Shown here: positions 19,901 through 27,338 of the stretch, in pieces | Layout: every line of letters begins with the position of its first letter | How positions within the stretch are numbered: position 1 is the first letter of the stretch | Assembly: GCA_002404295.1 (NCBI GenBank) | Contig: DHJK01000086.1 | Coordinates: 1-27,338 of the forward strand | Reading direction: 5' to 3' | Length of the DNA stretch: 27,338 nt | Origin: Legionellales bacterium UBA4722 | Lineage (GTDB): Bacteria > Pseudomonadota > Gammaproteobacteria > DSM-16500 | Notes under the pieces: generated by a model | What the model was told of the DNA's origin: nothing | The model's input: the letters and a program-made list of their open reading frames with translations, nothing else | The model's database searches: none | Program-made: the position numbers and the translations under genes

Positions 19901-20058
19901 TGCCATTGGTTTTTGCGACAGGGGCGGGCGCTAATGCAAGGCGATCAATCGGAATCGCAGTGTGTTCTGGGATGCTCGCATCCACTTGTTTGGCGGTCGT
20001 GTTTGTTCCTGCCTTTTATGTGTTATTACAGAATTGGCAAGAGCGTCGGAAATCCTAA
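16912..20058 (+). CDS. RND multidrug efflux pump, HAE1 (AcrB/MexF-like) family
   Basis: A 1,048-residue inner-membrane proton-driven exporter, within the usual 1,030-1,050. The N-terminus ISKFFIERPVLANVIAI and the following hydrophobic run are the classic HAE1 first transmembrane helix. The proton-relay residues are present: Asp420-Asp421 in GIVVDDAIVIVEG (TM4, equivalent to AcrB Asp407/408) and Lys950 in LAAKNAILIVE (TM10, equivalent to Lys940). The 10-13 residue shift comes partly from an insert near residue 260 (Asn/Ser/Ala-rich) in the porter region. The gene starts in an ATGA overlap with the fusion-protein stop, so the two are translationally coupled. Family membership and pump activity are secure. 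The substrates (typically hydrophobic or amphipathic drugs, dyes, detergents) cannot be told from sequence, and no regulator gene is adjacent. Confidence 0.96.
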   Translation: MISKFFIERPVLANVIAILLVLLGLVAIYFLPVTQYPAIVPPTIQVTTTYPGADAKTLISTVALPIEQQVNGVENMIYMQSTSSNSGSYTLVVTFAIGTDLNFAQVLVQNRVQAAMAQLPEPVQQQGVVVQQKSTAILQFITLTSKNNEYDGLFLNNYAVINMQDELARLPGVGNVTIFGSGSYAMRIWLDPQKMLAYSLNPSDVLNAIRKQNKAVSAGQVGAPPTAGSVPYQLTVNVPGQLTNIDEFANIIIKSDATQPNETANGSSSARIVRIRDVGRVELGSANYNQLATLNNKPTAAIGIYQLPGANALDVAKEVRQCVEKMAKKFPPGMEYHVPFDTTVFVNASVHEVYKTLFEAGILVLLVIMVFLQNFRATLVPATTVPVTIIGAFFAMLLLGYSINLLTLFALVLAIGIVVDDAIVIVEGVTQHIEKGTSPKESAIIAMKELMGPIIGITLVLMAVFVPAGFMPGLTGAMYAQFALVIAATAFISAINAMTLKPTQCALWLKPIDPNKEKNFFYKGFDKIFFTIESRYVHLIDVLVHHSKSVCIVGAFVVILALVGLSRIPTGFIPVEDQGYIIMNVLLPDGANLNRTSATLKDLSQQIEKIGGIKDVIAINGVSVLDNNTSLANAGVLYVMFNDWSVRGKKEDLLALYTKLNNIASHTLSAKVLVMVPPPIQGLGTSGGFQMQVELTDGTFDYTKLQHATDQLIQYGNKQPELQRLMTSFRAEAPQLSAPINRNKAESLGVTVGDATETLQTYLGSSYVNLFTKFGQVFQVYVQADAPSRMTIEDLRHFYVKNQSGEMVPIGTLTDVSPMIGPSIISLYNLYPSSNIYGVSGTGYSSGQSINTLETLSNHFLPSGLSYEWTSTAYQEKIAGNMSYYIFILSLVLVYLILAGQYENWVTPLSILFSVPLALLGTVLALFALGIANNMYTQIGILLLIALAAKNAILIVEVAREHREIHGKSITEAAVFGAKTRFRPIIMTSFAFILGVMPLVFATGAGANARRSIGIAVCSGMLASTCLAVVFVPAFYVLLQNWQERRKS

Positions 20059-20115
20059 CCCCTTGTTTTAAATGATTATTATTCATAGCTTAGTTGGTAA
20101 TCAGGCTAAAACAGG

Positions 20116-20143
20116 TTGACAAATGTATAAAAAATGTTAAACT
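20116..20143 (+). promoter_or_regulatory. Sigma-70 promoter of the 466-residue gene
   Basis: A perfect -35 box TTGACA (20116-20121) is followed after 16 nt by TAAACT (20138-20143), a 4-of-6 match to the -10 consensus. Transcription would begin near 20150, leaving a short leader with the ribosome-binding site AAGGGG at 20163-20168, 5 nt before ATG 20174. This suggests the gene is transcribed separately from the efflux operon. Confidence 0.6.
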
Positions 20144-20173
20144 GTTTTTTATTTGATCAGTTAAGGGGTAGTC

Positions 20174-21574
20174 ATGTCGCATTCTCATTATAATATTGCT
20201 GATAATATCGCTCTAAGGCGTGCAATACCAATAATCTTGCGAGACAAAGCGATAAAAGAAGAAAGCGAGAAAAAGGCTATTTCAGAATGCAAGAAACAAA
20301 TTTTGCAAATAATAAATGAACTACGAATCGAATCGGTACTACAACAACATCCTCCTTTGAATGAGCGAGTAGACAGTTATTTAACAGCGTTTAAAACAAA
20401 AGAAAAAATAAAAAAAGAATTGGCAGAATGGAAAAAGCTTCACTTCTTAGTTCAGTTAACAAATAAAGTTAAGCAATCTCCTGGCGATGTGCATTTATCA
20501 AATCTACTGACCATATACACCGCAGATGTATTGCTAACGGTGGATGCCTCCCTATCACAAGAAATAATGCAACATAGAGCAGCCATACTCGGTGTGATCG
20601 GTGTTATCATTTTAACAATATTTCCGATGAGTTTTTCGCTGCTGGCTCTCACTCATGGTTCTGGATTAAGTGTGGGCTTTGAATTAGCGATTGTAATGAT
20701 TAGTAAAATAGTAGGAATTTTTGCATTTTTTAATGCAATGAAAGTAGGCGAGGGTGCTTGTCGTCAATCGTTTAGTCATGCTGAGACTGTAAACGCTGCT
20801 CTCGTTAATAGAAAAGATTTGTCATTAACTCAAAATTGCCTGTTAGAGTTGAGTAAATCTAAAGTGGCGGATAATAAATTTAATATATTCTCAGCAAATC
20901 AGGCTTTATTACATGAAGCATTTGACGGATTGAAAATGGACGACAAAATAAAAGGAATTATTACAAAGGACTTTGAAGAAATAATAAAGGAAGTTAAAGA
21001 ACTCACACAGCAAGCTATAAATAATACGGCTGCTGCAGACCAAGCAGATTGGGTGAAGCTCTTACCCTACTTTATACGTTTTACTGAAGATCCTTTTAAT
21101 ACAAATGCAGTAAACGAATTAGATCAAAAAGCAAAAGAAATATGGGTTAAGGCAGAGGTTCGCCAAGAACAAGAAACACTTAAAAAGATAGCTAAAATAA
21201 TGTTACTTGCTAGTTTGATATTAACGACCGCATGTATTGCTACCATCGTTGTGGCGATGGCATTTTATGGAGCTGCAGCTACTTCAGGGGTTGTAGCAGC
21301 AGCTCATAGTCTTATGTATCTTAGTAAGATAATGTTTTGGTGTGCCAGTTTTCCTGTAGCGAAAGGATCTGATTATTATCAAAAAAAACAATCTAGTGGG
21401 AGCGATAAACCAATTGATGTTCACCCCGATAAATTCGATAAATTATCGTCACTGCAAAAAATAAGCTTTTATTCGAAAAGAATAGCTCAGAAAGCTAAGA
21501 AAGTGGAAGTATCACCACACACATCCGATGTTTCAAAGGATAGAACACCATCAATGATGCCATCAGCCACTTAA
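20174..21574 (+). CDS. Unrecognised 466-residue protein with two hydrophobic hairpins
   Basis: I do not recognise this family. The start at ATG 20174 is supported by AAGGGG 5 nt upstream. Residues 1-130 are charged and helical (Lys/Glu-rich), without a signal peptide. A first pair of hydrophobic segments lies at about 137-160 and 169-189. A polar, helical region of about 150 residues follows. A second pair lies at about 343-365 and 368-395, the latter rich in Ala. The tail is polar and Ser/Pro-rich. This predicts an inner-membrane or host-membrane protein with both ends on the same side. Two helical hairpins flanked by charged helices resemble the architecture of many membrane-directed effectors of intracellular bacteria, but that is only an analogy. 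It converges on the minus-strand gene that follows. Confidence 0.8.
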   Translation: MSHSHYNIADNIALRRAIPIILRDKAIKEESEKKAISECKKQILQIINELRIESVLQQHPPLNERVDSYLTAFKTKEKIKKELAEWKKLHFLVQLTNKVKQSPGDVHLSNLLTIYTADVLLTVDASLSQEIMQHRAAILGVIGVIILTIFPMSFSLLALTHGSGLSVGFELAIVMISKIVGIFAFFNAMKVGEGACRQSFSHAETVNAALVNRKDLSLTQNCLLELSKSKVADNKFNIFSANQALLHEAFDGLKMDDKIKGIITKDFEEIIKEVKELTQQAINNTAAADQADWVKLLPYFIRFTEDPFNTNAVNELDQKAKEIWVKAEVRQEQETLKKIAKIMLLASLILTTACIATIVVAMAFYGAAATSGVVAAAHSLMYLSKIMFWCASFPVAKGSDYYQKKQSSGSDKPIDVHPDKFDKLSSLQKISFYSKRIAQKAKKVEVSPHTSDVSKDRTPSMMPSAT

Positions 21575-21577
21575 AAA

Positions 21578-21665
21578 TTTGTAATAGCTCAAGCCCCCGC
21601 CGACAATGCTTCCCCCACGCTTTGCTTTAAGTCGCAATGACGAGGGTAGGGTGAGCTGTTACAAA
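21578..21665. repeat. GC-rich inverted-repeat element between convergent genes; possible terminator
   Basis: Arms TTTGTAATAGCTCA (21578-21591) and TGAGCTGTTACAAA (21652-21665) are complementary over 14 bp with one mismatch that becomes a G-U pair in one transcript. Just inside, CCC and GGG extend the stem after a short bulge. The interior is far richer in G and C than the flanks, and its core (TCGTCATTGCGACTT when read on the minus strand) looks like the dispersed intergenic repeats common in Legionella, Coxiella and Rickettsia genomes. It begins 4 nt after the stop of the plus-strand gene and ends 23 nt from the stop of the minus-strand gene, so a transcript from either side would form the hairpin. 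Confidence 0.65.
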
Positions 21666-21688
21666 AACTTAGGGGCTATTGGCATTTT

Positions 21689-22960
21689 TTATGATTTTCC
21701 AGCCATCAATGAATGATTTTTAAGATTGTTTGAGCTCCAATACCGCTCAATATTTTTATCCTCACCTTCTCTCAAGGCTTCAAGGTAATTATAAAATGCA
21801 TTGTCATTATATAATGCATAATTTTTTGGAATTGAAGCTAGAGTCTCTTTAATAGTTGCCGTTGTGTAGAGACGTTCAGTGATAGTCGGTGGAAATGGTT
21901 GATTGGCAAAAAAGAGCGATAACTCATAAAAATCTTTATAAGGCCCTTCATAAATAATAATATCCTGTTCGCCATAACTTTGTTGCAATTGAAATGCAAC
22001 ATACGCTTCTAATAATTTTTTATTTTCAATCGTCAAGTCATCTCGATAATATCGACCAGATGAGGTAAAGACTTGTAAATGATTTTCTTTTTGACAAATA
22101 TAGCCACCGTAAAGTGCTGAGCCATCGTAATCCATTTCGGGTATTGCAAGTGAAGGATGACCCGCTCTGTCATCCCAATTAATATGCCGATGTAAATTTT
22201 CAGGAACTAAATTTGCTAATGAATCTTCTCCAAAAGAAATCCAATAAGCATTTTTGCTGCCAACGGCGATAGTGCCATCTGAACGTAATAGCCAAATCAT
22301 TTTTTGATCTAGCTTGAGAGGATATGCCATCGTATCAATGGCTTGATATACAGGATTCATTCCTGTTTCGCCATCACGACGATATTTAGGTTTTACTGAA
22401 GTAATATGGCTGAGAAGATACTGTTTTGTATGGCTCATTGAAGTCATTGAAAGTGGCCTTTTATTGAAAAAACAGCAATTATTACTTGTGTTATTCACTG
22501 TAGTTAATGAGAAATTTTTTTCATTTAAATGAGCTAAACTGAGATCAGTTGGTTTTAAAAAATCTGCTTTGACTAAAAGATCAATAATAGTTTCTCGCTT
22601 CAGTGTTGATGGAGAATGATATGGGTAAGAAAGTCTCATAGCAAATCCAGTTGCTTTAATGATTCTTTCTGAACCGGACGATCCTATCCATCGTAAACCC
22701 ATTTCTAGTTGAGTGTCTTCACCAAAATGTAGTTTAAATTTTTTAGATAACGCATCATCGCCTGCAAAGATGACATCTACTAAATCAATTTGTAAATTAT
22801 CGGGTGTTTTTGAATTAAGAATGACAGGATTTTTAAATTTTAAAAAAAGATAATCCCAGCTTCGAAAGGAATTTTTACGAGGATTTTCACGATATACATC
22901 AAAGTCGGAAAATGCTGTTTGTAAATCTAAAATAGTATCTGGATGAAATGCGTAAGTCAT
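21689..22960 (-). CDS. Unrecognised 423-residue soluble protein
   Basis: I do not recognise this protein. ATG at 22960 (read leftward) has a GAGG about 8 nt upstream, so the start is well supported. There is no signal peptide and no membrane segment. The sequence is rich in aromatic residues and Asp/Asn, with a Cys pair (NNCCFF) near the middle. The C-terminal third is acidic and Tyr-rich. Aromatic-rich blocks such as SWDYLFLKF, MIWLLRSDG and YWISFGEDS suggest a beta-rich globular fold. It is a single-gene unit, convergent with the 466-residue gene and divergent from the adhesin. An inverted repeat 30 nt before its start codon may regulate it. Confidence 0.8.
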   Translation of the reverse strand: MTYAFHPDTILDLQTAFSDFDVYRENPRKNSFRSWDYLFLKFKNPVILNSKTPDNLQIDLVDVIFAGDDALSKKFKLHFGEDTQLEMGLRWIGSSGSERIIKATGFAMRLSYPYHSPSTLKRETIIDLLVKADFLKPTDLSLAHLNEKNFSLTTVNNTSNNCCFFNKRPLSMTSMSHTKQYLLSHITSVKPKYRRDGETGMNPVYQAIDTMAYPLKLDQKMIWLLRSDGTIAVGSKNAYWISFGEDSLANLVPENLHRHINWDDRAGHPSLAIPEMDYDGSALYGGYICQKENHLQVFTSSGRYYRDDLTIENKKLLEAYVAFQLQQSYGEQDIIIYEGPYKDFYELSLFFANQPFPPTITERLYTTATIKETLASIPKNYALYNDNAFYNYLEALREGEDKNIERYWSSNNLKNHSLMAGKS

Positions 22961-22989
22961 TGAAACGCCTCGCTTAAAATAGTCGCTAT

Positions 22990-23017
22990 ATTTCTGTTTT
23001 GAACAATACAGAAATAG
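22990..23017. promoter_or_regulatory. 9-bp inverted repeat upstream of the 423-residue gene
   Basis: TATTTCTGT (22990-22998) and ACAGAAATA (23009-23017) are perfectly complementary across a 10-nt spacer. They lie 30-57 nt before the minus-strand start codon. The position fits an operator for a dimeric repressor overlapping the promoter, or a hairpin in the leader RNA. No regulator gene is in the window to pair with it. Confidence 0.45.
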
Positions 23018-23438
23018 TTTGAATTATTAAAATAAACAAAAATGAAAACCGCGTCTTGATGCTGACAAAGGGTTAGTTTGTAAGGCTATCTGAGACTAGT
23101 CTGTTATTTTTGAGTGAGGCATTAATGTTAATATGACTTGATAGGTATATCTGATTTTAATCGTAGAATTTTGCATGTTTATCTCCGCTTTAGCTGTTTT
23201 AAGCCCGCAAGTTGTTTATTAAATCGGCTTTGTTAATTTCGAGGAGTTAATATAGCCTTTTTATTTTTGTAATGCAAGGGTATCCGTCTCGATAGTTTCG
23301 ATCACGATAATATTGGCTTATAGAGATTCCCAGCTTTTCAGGCATGAAAATTTGTACGCGATCAAGGTCCGACATTTAGTAGAAATACTGTCATTAACAG
23401 CCTATTTATGTTCAAATTAATAACTAATAAAACACTAT

Positions 23439-23468
23439 TTAATTGAGTCAATCAACAGCATCAATTAA
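23439..23468. promoter_or_regulatory. 8-bp inverted repeat upstream of the adhesin promoter
   Basis: TTAATTGA (23439-23446) and TCAATTAA (23461-23468) are perfect inverted arms with a 14-nt spacer, about 45 nt before the likely -10 box. In such AT-rich DNA an 8-bp match of this kind is only modest evidence for a regulator-binding site. Confidence 0.3.
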
Positions 23469-23508
23469 TCGACATTTTTTATTAGAATGTCTCGCAACAA
23501 CCTGATAT

Positions 23509-23517
23509 TGTTATACT
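23509..23517 (+). promoter_or_regulatory. Extended -10 promoter candidate for the adhesin
   Basis: TGTTATACT has the TG-n-TATAAT layout of an extended -10 box, with one mismatch. The sequence 17 nt upstream is a poor -35 box, which extended -10 promoters tolerate. A transcript would start near 23524 and have a leader of about 110 nt before the likely start codon region at 23634. Confidence 0.4.
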
Positions 23518-23633
23518 TTTGCCTTGGTCTTTCTTCGGCAAAGGAGAAATGACTGAGGCATTGGCTATAAGTCATTTAGTTCTACCTAGTATTTAGGAAG
23601 GAATTTTTTCGAGATAGATCTCAAATTAATTTC

Positions 23634-26600
23634 ATGTTTTCTGGCTAACAAAAAAATAGCGCGACAATCTATTTTGTATATTTGTATTGCATGCATTACA
23701 ACACGCGCACTTTGCAATCCAGATATTGATAAAGTTTCCGCAGGAAACGTACAAATAATTTCTCAATCACCTAATACATTAGAGGTTAGCCAAACAACAG
23801 ATAAAGCAATTATTGAATGGCATTCATTTAATATTAGTTCGAATGAAACAACACACTTTCAACAACCAGCTGGTGGTGTTGCCTTGAATCGTGTTGACCC
23901 TACTCATGGTGTGTCACAAATTTATGGACAACTTTCTGCAACTGGTAAAATTATTCTTGTAAATCAAGCCGGCATTTTTTTTGGGCCAGGTGCTCATGTT
24001 GATGTAGGCGGGATAATTTGTTCAACCCGGGACATTACTGATAAAAATTTTTTAGCAGATAAATATGTTTTTCAAAAATCCTCTAATTACAATGGTGCCA
24101 TTATCAATAATGGCACAATAAAAGCAGAAGATTATGGACTTGTTTCATTGCTTGCTTCAAATATTATTAATAATGGTTTAATACAAGCTCGATTTGGAAA
24201 TGTAGCGCTTGCTTCAGGGGATAAAATTACAATTGATTTGTATGGCGATCAATTAATAAATTTCAGTGTTGATAAACCAAATAATGAAGCAGGTGTTGAT
24301 CAAAATAATAATATGATTAAAGACGCTGTAAAAAATACAGGTGAGATACTTGCTGATGGTGGGATGATATCAATTACCACAAAAGCTGCTTTGAATGTTG
24401 TAGATAATGCAATTAATATGCAGGGTATTCTTCAAGCGAAATCTATTCAGCAGCATAAGGGTGTTATTATTTTAGAAGGTGATCATTTTAATCAATCATA
24501 CGTTTCTGGGAAAATTGATGCAACAGGTTTAGATGTAAATCAATCCGGAGGAAATGTCTTAGTTTCAGGTAATCATATTTATCTTGATTCATCTTCGCAA
24601 ATTGATGCAAGTGGTGAGAAAAACGGTGGAAAAATATTTATTGGTATAAAAAAACAAGATGCGGCGTTGACTTCTAAAAATACAACAATCATAGCGCCAG
24701 GTGCAAAATTGTTTGCGGATGCTCTATTAGCAGGTAGTGGAGGAGATATTGTAGCAGCATCTGATCATTTCACTGCTGCCTATGGTGATTTTAGTGCGCA
24801 TGGCGGTGCCTTATCGGGGCATGGAGGATACATAGAAACCTCTGCGCCTAAACTTGATGTTGATCATATTGGAATGATAAATGCAAAAGCAAAAAATATT
24901 AGAGACTATGGTGTTTGGTTAATTGATCCTTCGGACGTTGCTATCACTGACGCTGCGACACAAAATATTAGCTTTAGTGGTGGTACATTTACTCCAACTG
25001 CGCTTGGTGCTTTAGGTGTTGTGCTAAATGCAGGTGAATTAGGTACTCGGTTAAATAGCGCTAATGTTAGAGTGATCACGACCAATGCTCTGAGTCCTCT
25101 TCAGAATGGCGATATTACTGTTAATGATCCAGCTAATCAATTACAAACAAATTGGGGATCAACTGCAACAACATTAACATTAGAGGCTGATCGCCATATC
25201 ACAATCAGCTCAAATATTTCACTATCCGGTACCAATCAAGGCATAACACTGAACGCAGGCGAGACTGCCAATGCTGGTAGTGTTATTTTAAATGGAGCAT
25301 TAAATGGTGGTTTTGCTTTAATTATTACTACTGGATCCACGGGCACTGTTACGCTTGGCTCGACAATTGGAGGTATTACACCACTAAAGAGTCTTGCAAT
25401 TTCAGGTTCATCAGGTATCGCCATTAATACAACGACTGTTAGTTCAACAGGTGCTCAAACTTATAGTAATGCTGCTACATTAGGTAGTGTGTGTTCAGTG
25501 ACAGGTGGCACGATTAGTTTTCAAGGTGTTACGTTAGGTGCTAATACACTTACTGTTAATACTACTGCTGCAAATAGTTCTATCGCAGGTGTTGTGAGTG
25601 GATCGGGTGGAATTGTTAAATCGGGTAGTGGTACTTTAACATTGAGTAGTGCAGTCAATACTTATACGGGTTCTACAACAATTAATGCAGGTACTTTAAG
25701 TGTAGGGACATTAGCAAATGGTGGTAGTAATAGTTCTTTAGGTGCGCCTACAGGTGGTTCTGCAACTATCGGATTAGGCAGTAGTTCTGCGGGTGTTTTA
25801 TCGTATACAGGCGGATCAGTTTCAACAAATAGAGCAATGACTATTGGTGGCGCGGGCGGTGGAACCGTTCAAGCAACATCGGGTAGTGCAACGTTGACAT
25901 TAACTGGAAATATAAATACGAATGGTAATCCTATCACATTTAATGCGAACACTGGAAATATTACAGATTCTGGTGTGATTAGTTCGTCAGGTAGTTTGAT
26001 TAAAACGGGTACGGGTACGTTGATATTATCGGGTGTTAATACTTATTCTGGGGTTTCTACAATCAATATCGGTACATTACAGTTAGGAATTGCAAACGCT
26101 ATTTCAGCTAGTAGTGATGTGACTTTAGCAAATGCGGCAAGTGCGATTTTCAATCTTAATAATTTTAACGATACGATTGGGTCATTGGCAGGTGGCGGTT
26201 CGACGGGTGGTAATGTGAGTCTAGGTTCTGCCATTTTAACAACAGGTGCGAACAATAACAGTACTACATACAGTGGTGTGATAAGTGGTACAGGCAGTTT
26301 TGAAAAATCAGGTACTGGCACGATGATTTTAGGTAACTCGGCAAATACGTATACAGGTACTTCTACAATTAATGCAGGGACTTTAAGTATTGGAACATTA
26401 GCAAATGCGGGTAGTAATAGTTCGTTGGGTGCCCCCACAGGGTCAGCTGCTATTATTTCTTTGGGCAGTAGTTTAGCGGGCATTTTATCATATTCAGGTG
26501 GATCTATCTCAACTGATCGAGGAATGACAATTGGTGGTTCAGGCGGAGGAACTGTTCAAGCCGTGACGAATGGTGCAACATTGACTTTAGGTGGAAGTAT

Positions 26601-27338
26601 CAATAACGCAGGTAATTCAATTATATTTGATACTAATACAGCAAGTATTACTGTTTCCGGTGTTTTAAGTGGTTTGGGTGGTTTAACTAAAATAAACAGT
26701 GGGGTGTTAACGCAATCTGCTAATAACACCTATAGCGGTGGAACCACAGTCAGTGCAGGTACGCTTAATGCTACGAGTAATGCAGCAGCATTGGGCACGG
26801 GTGCAGTAAGTGTTACATCAGGTGCCACTTTAAGTATTGTGAATTCAATCGGCGCTGCAATTACAAATAATCTTACACTGAATGGAGCAGGCGTTGGTAG
26901 TAATGGCGCACTTGTTAATACTGGTACAAATACATTGAGCGGTACTGTGGCTTTAGGCAGTGCAACGACCATAGGTGTGACGGGTGGGAGTGATGCCTTA
27001 ACATTAAGCGGGATTATCAGTGGTGCCAACAGTTTAACAAAAGCAGGTTCCGGATCACTAACATTGTCAGGTATTAATACCTATTCTACAGGTACTACGG
27101 TCAGCACTGGCACACTTAATGCGACAGGTAATGCAGCAGCGTTGGGAACAGGAAATGTAAGTGTCACATCCGGTGCCACTTTAAGTATTGTGAATTCAAT
27201 CGGTGCTGCGATTACAAATAATCTTACACTGAATGGATCAGGCGTTGGTAGTAATGGCGCACTTGTTAATACTGGCACAAATACATTGAGCGGTACTGTG
27301 GCTTTAGGCAGTGCAACGACCATAGGTGTGACGGGTGG
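23634..27338 (+). CDS. Filamentous-haemagglutinin-like (TpsA) adhesin, frame break at 5' end, cut off at window edge
   Basis: The frame is open from 23590 to the window end with no stop, about 1,230 codons, so the 3' end is missing. No ATG occurs in frame near the start. ATG 23634 is one base out of frame: with one T fewer in the TTTT at 23637-23640 it would read MFLANKKIARQ into a hydrophobic run, a normal signal peptide. Alternatives are TTG 23674, which lacks the basic n-region, or ATT 23629. By that numbering the TPS (haemagglutination activity) domain covers about 33-220: WHSFNIS near 62, then NQAGIFFGPGAHVDVGG from 110. This domain directs export through a TpsB pore of the outer membrane. 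The passenger continues with a GVWLIDPSDVAIT segment (about 24919-24957) and five passenger-associated repeats of the form GTLTL..NTYTG.TTINAGTL (around 25615, 25990, 26293, 26680 and 27030). Likely a secreted beta-helical surface adhesin. No tpsB partner is in the window. Confidence 0.85.
25640..26585 (+). repeat. Diverged 687-bp-period direct repeat in the adhesin
   Basis: A block of about 230 bp starting near 25650 (NTYTGSTTINAGTLSVGTLA, then a Gly/Ser-rich stretch to GGGTVQA) recurs near 26340 with moderate divergence. ATTAATGCAG at 25681 matches 26368, an offset of 687 nt or 229 codons. Both copies stay in frame and encode passenger-associated repeats. Confidence 0.7.
26761..27338 (+). 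repeat. Near-identical 351-bp tandem repeat in the adhesin
   Basis: The segment from 26761 repeats from 27112, an offset of exactly 351 nt (117 codons). GAATTCAATC at 26841 and 27192 shows the register. From about 26780 to 26987 the two copies differ at roughly a dozen positions, mostly synonymous. The first part of each unit is more diverged. The second copy is still matching at the window edge, so more copies may lie beyond. Confidence 0.85.

Larger units (their letters stand above)
22961..23633. other. Divergent intergenic region of about 670 bp with several inverted repeats
   Basis: I see no gene or RNA I can name. The region serves the 5' ends of the minus-strand 423-residue gene and the plus-strand adhesin. 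It contains inverted repeats at 22990-23017, 23439-23468 and 23547-23577, a small hairpin (TTTTCA, GGCA, TGAAAA) near 23336-23352, a probable extended -10 box at 23509-23517, and a 15-codon frame at 23549-23596. These are described separately where useful. Confidence 0.6.

Noticed and set aside
20064..20113. 7-bp inverted repeat (TGTTTTA and TAAAACA) after the RND pump as a terminator
   Set aside because: The loop of 36 nt is too long and no T-run follows; likely chance in AT-rich DNA.
25236..27323. Several minus-strand frames rich in Pro, Val and Ala opposite the adhesin
   Set aside because: They arise from the Gly/Ser/Thr-rich repeat coding on the plus strand, and two of them share sequence only because the 351-bp repeat is duplicated.

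Overview
The window is AT-rich DNA from a Gram-negative bacterium, most likely a gammaproteobacterium of the host-associated Legionellales type (Legionella, Coxiella, Berkiella and relatives). This placement is an inference. It rests on a GDSL phospholipase with the GDSLSDIGN block typical of Legionella-like lipases, an RND efflux operon, a two-partner-secretion adhesin, one giant protein and several large proteins of no recognisable family. No rRNA, tRNA, CRISPR array, phage gene or transposase was seen.

Layout. 243-8882 (+) is one giant gene of about 2,879 codons. It carries a complete set of SecA-type ATPase motifs in its middle and a 23-residue polyglutamine tract near its N-terminus. 9295-10134 (+) is type I methionine aminopeptidase (map), the only clear housekeeping gene. 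10418-11509 (+) is a secreted GDSL/SGNH lipase with unusual catalytic-block residues. 11607-14105 (+) is an unrecognised 832-residue protein with a Pro/Glu repeat and a C-terminal hydrophobic segment. 14182-20058 (+) is a compact tripartite efflux operon: NodT-type outer-membrane lipoprotein, membrane fusion protein and HAE1 RND pump, with 4-nt spacing and then a 4-nt overlap. 20174-21574 (+) is an unrecognised protein with two hydrophobic hairpins behind a good sigma-70 promoter. It converges on an unrecognised 423-residue gene (21689-22960, -), with a GC-rich inverted repeat between them. After a divergent intergenic region of about 670 bp with several inverted repeats, a haemagglutination-domain (TpsA-like) adhesin runs off the right edge.

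The efflux genes form a working unit. The other genes look like independent units linked at most by a common theme of cell-surface, secreted and possible host-interaction proteins. The items most worth a second look are the SecA-core giant protein with its repeat-encoded polyQ tract, the adhesin whose only good ATG is one base out of frame with the rest of the gene, the near-identical 351-bp repeats in that adhesin, and the lipase whose expected catalytic Asp and block II Gly positions appear substituted.
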